Assembly: GCF_001545115.1 (NCBI RefSeq) | Contig: NZ_FCNU01000031.1 | Location: forward strand, 1 to 64,000 | Source of the DNA: Candidatus Protochlamydia phocaeensis | Lineage (GTDB): Bacteria > Chlamydiota > Chlamydiia > Chlamydiales > Parachlamydiaceae | Direction: 5' to 3' | DNA: 64,000 nt | Shown here: positions 9,381 through 16,902 of the stretch, piece by piece | How the letters are laid out: every line of letters begins with the position of its first letter | How positions within the stretch are numbered: position 1 is the first letter of the stretch | Position numbers and translations under genes: made by a program | Notes under the pieces: generated by a model | Databases searched by the model: none | What the model saw: only the letters and a program-made list of their open reading frames with translations | Told to the model about the DNA's origin: nothing

Positions 9381-9409
9381 TTCATAAACCCAAAAGAAAT
9401 AAGAGTCAA
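9381..9409 (-). promoter_or_regulatory. Candidate sigma70-type promoter of the riboswitch transcript
   Basis: On the minus strand, TTGACT (-35, 9404-9409) and TATGAA (-10, 9381-9386) are separated by 17 nt. The predicted start is about 25 nt upstream of the first riboswitch helix, the position expected. Confidence 0.5.
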
Positions 9410-9434
9410 GAAATTAAACCATTAACATTAACTC

Positions 9435-9463
9435 TTGCAAGAGTAATTAATCTTAATTACAAT
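9435..9463 (+). promoter_or_regulatory. Candidate promoter for the alpha/beta hydrolase gene
   Basis: TTGCAA (-35, 9435-9440) and TACAAT (-10, 9458-9463) are separated by 17 nt, 46 nt before the ATG at 9509. It is divergent from the riboswitch promoter. Confidence 0.4.
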
Positions 9464-9508
9464 TATTTAAAAATTTATTGAACTTATAAACAAAACACAG
9501 AAAATTGT

Positions 9509-10450
9509 ATGTTATCATTCCCCTATTCGGTCGCTTCTTATTCTGCTTATTCTCGTCCTTCATTGGAAGCGGCTCATTTTCCCCCTGTTGCAACAGAAGA
9601 GAATTATATTGACGCACAAAAAGTTGTTAAAACGAGTCCTCTACCGGTAGGCATTGCTAAAATGATTGGCTTAATCAAAGATTTGTGGTTTACGATTGGA
9701 ACATTTTTCTCTCGCATTGAGCACGCGCCTAATTATGGAAAAGTCATAGGCAATAAAGAAACAGCTAAAGGGATTGTTGTCTTGATTCATGGCTTAAATG
9801 GCCATGCATCCCAAATGGATGGACATGCCAAGGCTTTCAAACAAAAAGTTGGAGAAGACATCTTAATTTATCAAGTTCAGGTCGATAAAAAGGGAAACTG
9901 TTCGAAAGGAGAAGCGGTCCAGCGTATTACGGATACCGTTCTGCCTCTTCTTCAAGAACGTCCCGCTCTAAAATTATATGCGCATGGAATTTCTAATGGT
10001 GGATGGCTGGCGTCTCAATTAGCTGTAGACGCCATCGATGCTGGCATTCAAGGCGAACGGATAATGGTTAATGCCAATTCCTCCCCTCTTTATGGAACAA
10101 AAGTTATGTGCGATCCAGCTTTAGCCCCTTGGAAGCAGAAAATATGGAAATGGCTAGTGCAATCGCCTTTAGGGGGAAATCATGAAGAGGTTATCTATAA
10201 AGATTTCAGCTGGGGAAGCGAAGCGGGCAAACAGATTATTCGAGAGATTAGAAGGGCTGCTGAACAAGGAGTTCAATTTGAATTTGAAGGAGGCTTTGCC
10301 GATTCAAAAGTGACGCCGCCTTCCTTTTATCCGAAAAATGTCAAGGATGCCCGCTATTTTCATCCGAATAGCATTCAAGGGCACTCCAGTATCATTGCAA
10401 GCCAAAGGCAGCGGCAGGTAGAAAGCGCCTGCGCTTTCCTATCCAGCTAA
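9509..10450 (+). CDS. Alpha/beta hydrolase family protein
   Basis: 313 residues. The core begins at about residue 88 with a beta strand and oxyanion-type motif (GIVVLIHGLNGH), followed by the nucleophile elbow AHGISNGGW (GxSxG form, Ser in GISNG). The C-terminal HPNSIQGHSSI can supply the catalytic His. The N-terminal ~85 residues have one moderately hydrophobic segment but no convincing signal peptide. The substrate cannot be told; serine esterase or lipase-like activity is inferred from the fold. Only a broken small gene follows on the same strand. Confidence 0.7.
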   Translation: MLSFPYSVASYSAYSRPSLEAAHFPPVATEENYIDAQKVVKTSPLPVGIAKMIGLIKDLWFTIGTFFSRIEHAPNYGKVIGNKETAKGIVVLIHGLNGHASQMDGHAKAFKQKVGEDILIYQVQVDKKGNCSKGEAVQRITDTVLPLLQERPALKLYAHGISNGGWLASQLAVDAIDAGIQGERIMVNANSSPLYGTKVMCDPALAPWKQKIWKWLVQSPLGGNHEEVIYKDFSWGSEAGKQIIREIRRAAEQGVQFEFEGGFADSKVTPPSFYPKNVKDARYFHPNSIQGHSSIIASQRQRQVESACAFLSS

Positions 10451-10484
10451 AGCGAACATAAAATAAAGGATAGGAATAGCTAAT

Positions 10485-10751
10485 ATGCCTTTGATTTTTC
10501 GGTTAACACCTTTCAATCAAGACAATAAGCTCTCTTTGCAAGTGCAACCATTGGGCTTTTGTTTAACGAAAAATTTGATGAGATCTATTGATGCGGAACT
10601 GCAGCACAAAAAATGGACAATTTCTCATTAGCTTTAGAGAGAAGTCATCCAGAAATTCCACGCTTTGCAAAAAGTGAATGACAAAGATGTTGCCATTACT
10701 TATCAAACGACTAGAGAATCTAAAGCGATCCTTATTTTGAATAGGCCATGA
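10485..10751 (+). pseudogene. Broken small gene (two in-frame stops)
   Basis: From ATG 10485, preceded by AGGA-type RBS sequence, a 48-codon frame ends at TAG 10629-10631. A second TAG follows at 10635-10637. The same frame then stays open for 37 codons (REVIQKFHALQ.. to ILILNRP) up to TGA 10749-10751. Codon use and composition look coding on both sides, so this reads as one ancestral gene of about 88 residues interrupted by nonsense changes. The family is not recognised. The alternative is a genuine 48-residue protein with chance coding-like sequence downstream. Confidence 0.4.
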
Positions 10752-10820
10752 AATCTTTAAGAGAATTTTCAGAAGCAAGGAAGAAAACTTCCTTGCTTCT
10801 GATATAAGATCTAAAGCTTA

Positions 10821-12320
10821 TTATCTTTCTACGCGCTGCCGACTAGCAAATCCCTTTGGCTTGGAAAACCCCTTAGGTTTATCCCTAAAAGATCCAACGC
10901 CATGAGACCTTTTCCCAAACTTCTTCGGTTCTTTGCTTGCAAACCGATTTCCGTTCGTTCTTTTATGTTCATTATTAAAAGGCTTCATCTCTCCTTCTTT
11001 CTTTGGCCCTCTTGGCTCTACGCCAATTTGGTCAGGCCCACGCACAGACTGCTGATTGAGGACGAAGGAAATAAAGTGAGCTGCTAATGTTTGATGATCC
11101 ATTTCTTTCACGAGCGCCAATACATGCTCGACTTCATTGTGAACAGGCTGGGCGAGCACGCTGCTGACTAAACGGGCACGCTTAGACTGCTTAGCTTCTT
11201 CCAAAGTTGGAATAAAAGCGCGATTAATCGATGCACCAATAAACTTTTCATATCTCTGAAAGTCGCGCCATTCACGCAGTGTAACGAATGTGCTGGCAAT
11301 GCCCTTATTTCCGGCACGCCCTGTACGTCCAATGCGGTGTACATAGCTAGCAGGATCAAACGGCAAGTGATAGTTGAATACATGCGATACATCAGACACG
11401 CTTAGGCCTCGCGCCGCAACGTCCGTTGCAACAAGCACGCGTACCATTTCCGAGCGGAACTGGCGAATCACCTCTTCTCTTTGAGGCTGCTCCATGTCTC
11501 CATGCAAACCTCTGGCATGGTAACCACAGCTCACAAGCAGGGAAGTCAGACGGTCTACGTCTTTTTTTGTGCGGCAAAAAATAATCGATTTGCCCGGCTC
11601 GTCATTATCTAGCAAACGGAGAATCGCATCATCGCGCTCTTCTTCACGAATGACGTAATAAACCTGCTTAATATCTTTATTTGTTGTTTCTTTTTGAGTG
11701 ACACTAACAAATTGCGGCTTTTTCAAAATCGAACCGGCAAGCCTTTGAATAGGGCTTGGCATAGTCGCTGAGAATAAGAGCGTTTGTCTTTGCTTGGGAA
11801 GGAAAGTGAAAATTTTCTGGATCGCTTCCAAAAAGCCCATGTCCAGCATTTCGTCTGCTTCATCTAAAACAACAAGCGAAGGCTGAAAACCAGGCAAGCT
11901 ACCAGATTCAAAAAGATCCAATAGACGACCAGGAGTCGCCACAATTACTTGTGTTCCACGCTTTGCAGCTTCAATTTGATGCTTAAAAGATTTTCCACCA
12001 CAGATCGTCGCTGTACGGATGCCTAAATGGCGGCCTAAGCGAAATAATTCATCGCTGACTTGGCTGGCCAATTCGCGGGTAGGCGTTAAAACGAGAATCT
12101 GCGCATTCGGCTGATCGCTGATCAAATGGAGAGCCGGCAATCCAAATGCAGCCGTCTTTCCTGTCCCCGTATGGGCTTGGCCAATCATATCATGGCCGGC
12201 CAGTATCAAAGGAATAGCCTGCGCTTGGATAGGACTAGGCGTTTTAAATCCAGCCTCTTGCAACGCTTGTAGAATAGGTTCTTTTAAACCAAATATATCA
12301 AAAGTCAATTCTTGAGTCAT
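10821..12320 (-). CDS. deaD: DEAD-box ATP-dependent RNA helicase
   Basis: 499 residues. It unwinds RNA duplexes, typically in ribosome assembly or mRNA decay. All motifs are in place: Q motif (GFKTPSPIQAQ), motif I AHTGTGKT (49-56), PTRELASQV, TPGRLLD, DEAD (153-156), SAT, and HRIGRTGRAG in the second RecA domain. After the helicase core comes a linker and a Lys/Arg/Gly-rich tail (last ~50 residues, with repeated KPKGF) that probably binds RNA. RBS AGAAGAAAG precedes the ATG. The choice among DeaD/CsdA, RhlE and CshA cannot be made securely; the symbol reflects the closest general match. Confidence 0.9.
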   Translation of the reverse strand: MTQELTFDIFGLKEPILQALQEAGFKTPSPIQAQAIPLILAGHDMIGQAHTGTGKTAAFGLPALHLISDQPNAQILVLTPTRELASQVSDELFRLGRHLGIRTATICGGKSFKHQIEAAKRGTQVIVATPGRLLDLFESGSLPGFQPSLVVLDEADEMLDMGFLEAIQKIFTFLPKQRQTLLFSATMPSPIQRLAGSILKKPQFVSVTQKETTNKDIKQVYYVIREEERDDAILRLLDNDEPGKSIIFCRTKKDVDRLTSLLVSCGYHARGLHGDMEQPQREEVIRQFRSEMVRVLVATDVAARGLSVSDVSHVFNYHLPFDPASYVHRIGRTGRAGNKGIASTFVTLREWRDFQRYEKFIGASINRAFIPTLEEAKQSKRARLVSSVLAQPVHNEVEHVLALVKEMDHQTLAAHFISFVLNQQSVRGPDQIGVEPRGPKKEGEMKPFNNEHKRTNGNRFASKEPKKFGKRSHGVGSFRDKPKGFSKPKGFASRQRVER

Positions 12321-12802
12321 TCTTTCTTCTTTTGTTTAGGTTTGTGAATTGCTCGAAAGATTATCAAAAATTTTTAAAATCTTTACTTCAAGCGGATAAA
12401 TAGACGACCATCGCCTTTTTGCCTGCTTTTGAATATTGATTTTTAAATCCACTATTCCTTCATTTGATAATTCTTCTAAACCACTCTGTTGCTAAGCAAA
12501 AGAATCGAGTAAGAGGCTATGACTTCGCCAAACGTCAATCGGCGATCATCGAGATAAGGTTTACAGCCAACCAGAAAAGAAAGCCCCTTGCTGAGACAGT
12601 CTCTAAAGACACTTTCTATAAACTCAATCAAATAATGATGGGTTTGGATCTAAAAACAAAAACGAACAATTTATTTTTAAACTCTCAACCAGAATAACAA
12701 ATACAGCATTTAAAATAAACAAATATTAATAATTTTATTACCAAATAATGTAAAAATTTAACTTTAAACTTAACTGATTGATGAAAAGAAAGGGAAAAAG
12801 AA
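12321..12802. other. Intergenic spacer, AT-rich
   Basis: About 480 bases between the helicase start and the terminator of the next minus-strand gene. It should carry the helicase promoter. A 77-codon plus-strand frame at 12464-12697 begins with TTG and lacks an RBS, so it is not called. No repeat copy or RNA gene was recognised. Confidence 0.4.
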
Positions 12803-12826
12803 AGCCCTCATCAAGTAATGAGGGCT
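12803..12826 (-). terminator. Rho-independent terminator of the small acidic secreted protein gene
   Basis: A perfect 9-bp stem (AGCCCTCAT/ATGAGGGCT) with a 6-nt loop is followed on the minus strand by a T-rich run (TTCTTTTTCCCTTTC). It begins 13 nt after the stop codon. Confidence 0.8.
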
Positions 12827-12839
12827 GAAGTAGACCGGA

Positions 12840-13145
12840 TTAATGAGAATGGGGAAGGGGGAAAACATCCTTTTTTTCATCCATGTCTATTTGCTGCTCG
12901 TCCTCGACTTCGCTTTCATCGAAGGGAATTGCATACGTATCCGTATTATCAATTTCATCACGTCTCATGATATCGTATTTTTCTTGCGTCGTAGAATCAG
13001 ATTCTTTTCTTAAGGAAGAGCGGTTAACCGCTTGCTGATTGCTGTTAGATGGGTTAGATTGGGCAATCGCTGCTTCTGCGTTCATAGTTAGAGCCAACAG
13101 GCCCAATGCAAGAGTAGCGATTTTGACGACCGATTTACGTAACAT
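12840..13145 (-). CDS. Small acidic secreted protein, unknown
   Basis: 101 residues from the ATG at 13145, chosen because AAAGGAGAAAATT precedes it; the frame is open for 14 codons further up without an RBS. The signal peptide (MLRKSVVKIATLALGLLAL.., cleavage near NAEA) is followed by a short Ser/Asn/Gln-rich stretch and then a strongly acidic C-terminal half (EVEDEQQIDMDEKKD) ending PLPHSH. No domain recognised. It has its own terminator and is flanked upstream by a family B repeat, so it is likely monocistronic. Periplasmic or secreted. Confidence 0.65.
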   Translation of the reverse strand: MLRKSVVKIATLALGLLALTMNAEAAIAQSNPSNSNQQAVNRSSLRKESDSTTQEKYDIMRRDEIDNTDTYAIPFDESEVEDEQQIDMDEKKDVFPLPHSH

Positions 13146-13210
13146 AATTTTCTCCTTTAAAGGATTGATGAGAAAAGTGTATAGCAAAGCATTGAATTCA
13201 AGTCAATTCT

Positions 13211-13327
13211 ATTAGCCTGAGTTTGGTTTTTTTTTGCCCTTTGGACCAGCGTGAAAGCTCTTGCCATTTGTTCATCGCCGAGGCTTTGACGCAGTCCAAA
13301 GGGCAAAAAGCCTCAAACTCAGGTTAT
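13211..13327. repeat. Family B palindromic repeat, copy 1
   Basis: Nearly perfect inverted arms at 13211-13246 (ATTAGCCTGAGTTTGG.. to CCCTTTGGAC) and 13294-13327 (GTCCAAAGGG.. to CTCAAACTCAGGTTAT) flank a 47-nt centre. The centre contains TTGCCATTTGTTCATCGCCG, then AGGCTTTGACGCA, which recurs inverted in copy 2 at 14254-14347. No ORF is inside. It is MITE-like in form and could also act as a two-way terminator because of the T-tract beside the stem. Confidence 0.8.
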
Positions 13328-13361
13328 TAACGTCTCTTATTGGTATAAAAAGCGCTGAGGG

Positions 13362-13453
13362 TGTATTAAAACCCATAATAATCGACAGTTGAGATTATTT
13401 TCTCTTATCGCTTCTTGGAAAAAGAACTCGAATCTAGGTCATCAGCGGTTTTA
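13362..13453. repeat. Family A repeat copy with GTGTATTAAAACCC element
   Basis: GGTGTATTAAAACCCATAAT at about 13364 recurs near 5682. Bases 13416-13453 are a near-consensus family A copy in reverse orientation (GGAAAAAGAACTCGAATCTA, then GGTCATCAGCGGTTTTA). Confidence 0.65.
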
Positions 13454-13471
13454 CTCCCCTCTCTCATTCTT

Positions 13472-14236
13472 TTACGCTTTTTTATTTAGAGGAGAAAGCT
13501 TTTTTTGCTCAATATGCGCATTAATTTTATTCCAATCCGGATGCCGGTCCAATAAGGCTAAGATATCTTGTAGGCGAAAACGCGGGTTAAGCGGATAAAG
13601 CCGGTCTAAAATAAGTTGGATTAATTCGAAGTCTTCAGGAGTATCCACAGTCCAACGGTAGTGATCCAATGCAGGTGAATGGCTGATATTCTTTAGATGG
13701 AAGAGTTCCGGATGGCGATAGATATACGGGGTAACATGCTCTCTCTCCTCCGGCTCTTTGGCTTCTCGATAAGATTTTTCCAATGCTGCGAAAGAGAAAA
13801 CTTCTACATCTAGCCCTCTGGGATATGTTCTTTCCAATCCATTTGATACATAGTCATAAGTGGGAAAAGCGGCCAAGTAGACAGCGATGATATGATCTAA
13901 AATATCAGGATCAATTAACGGACAATCCGCTGTCACTCTTACAATGACGTCTAATTTTCCTTCCTTAGCCGCTTGGTAATAACGGTCTAGAACATCCTCT
14001 TCCGAACCTCTAAAATAGGCTAGGCCTTTCTTTTGGCAGAAAGCAACAATGGGCTCATCGCTTGATTCCGTCGTCGTCAAGATCTCAATGCCATGTGGCA
14101 AACGCGCTTGCTGCAAACGCTCGATTTGAAAATCTAGAAGGGGCCGGCCCAAGACTTCTTTCATAACTTTTCCAGGCAAGCGAGTCGATCCCATGCGTGC
14201 CTGTACGAGAATTTTAATCTTTTTTTCTTCAGTCAT
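13472..14236 (-). CDS. spsF: SpsF-family cytidylyltransferase (CMP-sugar type)
   Basis: 254 residues. The N terminus ILVQARMGSTRLPGKVM is the nucleotide-binding motif of the CMP-nonulosonate synthetase/SpsF group. RVTADCPLIDPDI supplies the metal-binding Asp region, and the C-terminal HYRWTVDTPEDFELI block is typical of SpsF. The family activates or transfers sugars for spore coat or surface polysaccharides. It is the last gene of a minus-strand cluster with GNAT, SDR/ATP-grasp and HAD genes, but is separated from the HAD gene by family B repeat copy 2. The exact sugar is unknown. Confidence 0.82.
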   Translation of the reverse strand: MTEEKKIKILVQARMGSTRLPGKVMKEVLGRPLLDFQIERLQQARLPHGIEILTTTESSDEPIVAFCQKKGLAYFRGSEEDVLDRYYQAAKEGKLDVIVRVTADCPLIDPDILDHIIAVYLAAFPTYDYVSNGLERTYPRGLDVEVFSFAALEKSYREAKEPEEREHVTPYIYRHPELFHLKNISHSPALDHYRWTVDTPEDFELIQLILDRLYPLNPRFRLQDILALLDRHPDWNKINAHIEQKKLSPLNKKA

Positions 14237-14253
14237 GCTTATCCTTAAAGGCT

Positions 14254-14347
14254 ATTAACTTGAGTTTGGAGTTTTTTTACCCTTTCGACTGCGTCAAAAC
14301 CTCGGCGATGAACAAATGGCAAAAAAAACCCAAACTCAGGTTATTAA
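14254..14347. repeat. Family B palindromic repeat, copy 2 (inverted relative to copy 1)
   Basis: Inverted arms at 14254-14285 (ATTAACTTGAGTTTGGAG.., T-tract, ACCCTTT) and 14321-14347 (AAAACCCAAACTCAGGTTAT) flank a 35-nt centre. The reverse complement of the centre matches copy 1 positions 13262-13295 at all but one or two bases. The right arm overlaps the 3' end of the HAD gene. With copy 1 it brackets spsF. Confidence 0.8.
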
Positions 14348-15004
14348 GCTTCTTACCAAGCGTTCATCTAATTCATCTAAGCTTTTAATTCGCACCTCGG
14401 CCTCGTAGGCCAGTTCTACCTGCGATTGGGCATAAGGTCCTGTGAGAACGCGGATGGTATGAAATCCCAACGGCTTAATTCCAACAAAGTCTTTTTGCGG
14501 ATTATCCGCCACATAAATAACGTGTGAAGGATCCACGCGCTCAATTTGACAAATCTTTTCAAAGCAATAAGGAGAAGGCTTGGAGCGATGAAGGCCGTGA
14601 GCATACGTAAAAAAGCAGCGCCGGACTAAACGGTCTAAGCCCAACGCTAAAAATTTTCTTCTTTGGACAAGCTTGTTACCATCCGTTACAATGTAAAGGG
14701 GATGGCCTTGGAATCGCTCCAAGCAAGCCTTAGCTGCGGGATAGAGACTGATGCTAGGTTGGTGCCCTCTATAGACGCTTAGACAGCGTTTGATCAATTG
14801 CAGGCTATGAATCCCCTTTTCTTCAAGAAAACGATTGAAAACGCTGTCGCGCTGAACGGCAACCAGGTCGTTCAGATCATGGAAAATATCCTGTGCAGGC
14901 ATATGAAGAAGCGGACTGAGATAGTCGGCAACAACAGAAAATCCGCTTCGCACAAAGGACATTTCTTCATAAAGAGTATCATCTAAGTCAAATACGATGA
15001 CCAT
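14336..15004 (-). CDS. HAD-superfamily hydrolase
   Basis: 222 residues from the ATG at 15004. MVIVFDLDDTLYEE is HAD motif I with the nucleophile and acid Asp, YIVTDGNK is motif II, the Lys lies in the HRSKPSP region, and VIYVADNPQKDF is motif IV. A start 30 codons upstream is open, but it would add a non-HAD tail and a 112-nt overlap. The chosen start overlaps the upstream gene by 22 nt, which suggests translational coupling. It is probably a sugar-phosphate phosphatase in the cluster. The last three residues and stop codon are supplied by the family B repeat arm, so the native C terminus may have been altered. Confidence 0.8.
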   Translation of the reverse strand: MVIVFDLDDTLYEEMSFVRSGFSVVADYLSPLLHMPAQDIFHDLNDLVAVQRDSVFNRFLEEKGIHSLQLIKRCLSVYRGHQPSISLYPAAKACLERFQGHPLYIVTDGNKLVQRRKFLALGLDRLVRRCFFTYAHGLHRSKPSPYCFEKICQIERVDPSHVIYVADNPQKDFVGIKPLGFHTIRVLTGPYAQSQVELAYEAEVRIKSLDELDERLVRSLIT

Positions 15005-16902
15005 GGGATAATCCGATCTGTCATATAACGCACTTGGCGCACTTCTCCTTGTCTTCTGATAAAGGGATAATCTTGCAGACTTTGTCCGAGACATTCAACA
15101 AAAAACCAAAAGAAGCTATCCAATCCAATTGCAATGCTGACTGTAGAAGCTCCCCCAAAGCGGGGATTGCATTCAATGACATGGAAATCGCCTTGTGCAT
15201 CCTCGATTAGCTGAAAAATTGCATGTCCATATAAATCTAAATGATCGGCCATTTCTTCACAAAGACGTTCGAGCGCAGGATAAGAGACGGTTGTCGTCAC
15301 TTGAGACTCTCCTGCCACTACATAGTTACGCTGCCTGGCCACGCACCCTTTCACTCGCCCCTCTTTTGTGCGATAAAGATCTACGCTCCATTCTTCCCCT
15401 TCTATATAAGGTTGAAAAATTGGTTCCTTGAGTCCTTTGCTATGGATAATCGCCTCTTCCTTAGGCAAATTTAATCCCAATTGATGCGAACCTGCTCCAC
15501 GTCTTTCTTTGACAACATAACGGGATGTTTTCAACTCTTCGATCGCTAAACTTGTCGGAATGGCGGGAAAGCGCTGCTTAATGAGAAAGTCGGCAAACCG
15601 CTTTTTATCTAAGCATGTTGAAACCGCATCGAATTTTGATACCATGACATGAACGCCTCTCTTTTGCAGAAAGGATAAATGGCGGGCATAGAATTCCAAA
15701 TCCGCATCACGGGTAGGAATAACGGCTGTAATATAATTTTTTTGAAAATAGGCAATCATTTCTTCTAAATTCATTTCAGACAGAGGCGGGCATTGCCAAA
15801 ATTCATCCACACCATATTGTCCAATGCAAAAAGGGTGGCTATCGCATCCGTGAATATTTTTAAATTGTCCGATTTTATTGGCAGCATTACGGACAGCTTG
15901 AATGAGAGGCATTTTTTTGGAAATGCTAGTAATCATCACGCTTGGATGTTCAGATGATTGAGTGGGAAATCTGAGGCTCTCTTTTTCAAATTCAATCAAT
16001 TTGGGAATAGCTATTTCTAAGGTATGCGAAGGCTTCCAGCTTGTTAACGCTTCCAAGCGTTGAATATCTGCTTGAGAATTTTCGAATGCAATATCGGACT
16101 CAACAGTTTCTATATCTATTTTTGGGAAATGCTGTCGAAGAATATGCAAGACATCTTGAATCGATCGGGCTTGGCCGGATCCTAAATTCACGACTCCACT
16201 ATAATCAGTCTGTGCAAGCCGAAGTAACCCTTCGGCAACATCATCGGCAAAAATATAATCAAATCGCCCTTCCGGACGATAAACAGTTAGCGTTTCTTCT
16301 CTTAAAGCTGCGCGTATCCAACGAGAAATAATATCGCGCGACTGCCTTCCATAGACACGGAAAATCCGTGCAGAAATAAAAGATGTATTCTGCTGCAAAA
16401 AATGCCTTAACAGCCGCAGCTCCATTTCATGAAATAATTTAGCCGCTCCGCATATATTGCGCGGATAAATGGGAGACGCTTCTGTCAAAATCGCATTTTT
16501 TTCTTGAGGAGAGGAAAACTGATAAAGCTGAGGATCATAAATGAGGTAGCTGGATGCAAAAACGACTTTTTCAAGGGAAGGCGCGTCCTTTAAAATGTGC
16601 ATTAGGGTATGGCTGAGCTTAACATTATGATGAAAGTTTTCCTCAAAAAAAGGGAAGCTTTCCTCTGAACGCTCAAAAGTGGCGGCCAAATGAAAAAAAA
16701 TTTCGGGATCAAATGTGAGCAAATCTTGCGGCGAAATGGTATTAAGATCGCCCTGGCGATATTTTACTTTTCCAAACCATGACTTCGGGCAAGGTTTAAG
16801 ATCGCCGACAAATACATCAGCGCCTTCCCTCAAGAGAAAATCCACAAGCGCCGTTCCGATTACCCCTGCTCCCCCGCTAACAAAGACGCGTTTATTGCGC
16901 AT
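14983..16902 (-). CDS. Fusion of NAD-dependent sugar epimerase/dehydratase (SDR) and ATP-grasp ligase
   Basis: 639 residues. The N-terminal ~310 residues are an extended SDR: Rossmann GGAGVIG (10-16), FHLAAT, VVFASSYLIYD, and a C-terminal substrate lobe. The position of the catalytic Tyr in YxxxK is Cys151 (CGAAK, Lys155 kept). The C-terminal ~310 residues begin with a CarB-like pre-ATP-grasp domain (MITSISKK..) and continue as ATP-grasp with YVVKERRGAGS, QPYIEGEEWSVD and FHVIECNPRFGG, the metal-binding end. ATP-grasp enzymes form acyl-phosphate-driven C-N bonds. It overlaps the GNAT gene by 11 nt and the HAD gene by 22 nt. The product may be a modified nucleotide sugar; the pathway is not recognised. 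Confidence 0.82.
   Translation of the reverse strand: MRNKRVFVSGGAGVIGTALVDFLLREGADVFVGDLKPCPKSWFGKVKYRQGDLNTISPQDLLTFDPEIFFHLAATFERSEESFPFFEENFHHNVKLSHTLMHILKDAPSLEKVVFASSYLIYDPQLYQFSSPQEKNAILTEASPIYPRNICGAAKLFHEMELRLLRHFLQQNTSFISARIFRVYGRQSRDIISRWIRAALREETLTVYRPEGRFDYIFADDVAEGLLRLAQTDYSGVVNLGSGQARSIQDVLHILRQHFPKIDIETVESDIAFENSQADIQRLEALTSWKPSHTLEIAIPKLIEFEKESLRFPTQSSEHPSVMITSISKKMPLIQAVRNAANKIGQFKNIHGCDSHPFCIGQYGVDEFWQCPPLSEMNLEEMIAYFQKNYITAVIPTRDADLEFYARHLSFLQKRGVHVMVSKFDAVSTCLDKKRFADFLIKQRFPAIPTSLAIEELKTSRYVVKERRGAGSHQLGLNLPKEEAIIHSKGLKEPIFQPYIEGEEWSVDLYRTKEGRVKGCVARQRNYVVAGESQVTTTVSYPALERLCEEMADHLDLYGHAIFQLIEDAQGDFHVIECNPRFGGASTVSIAIGLDSFFWFFVECLGQSLQDYPFIRRQGEVRQVRYMTDRIIPWSSYLT

Noticed and set aside
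12464-12697. 77-codon plus-strand frame starting with TTG
   Set aside because: No RBS, weak start codon, no recognised motif.
13416-13453. tRNA-like TTCGAATC sequence
   Set aside because: Part of the dispersed repeat; no acceptor or anticodon stem can be formed around it.
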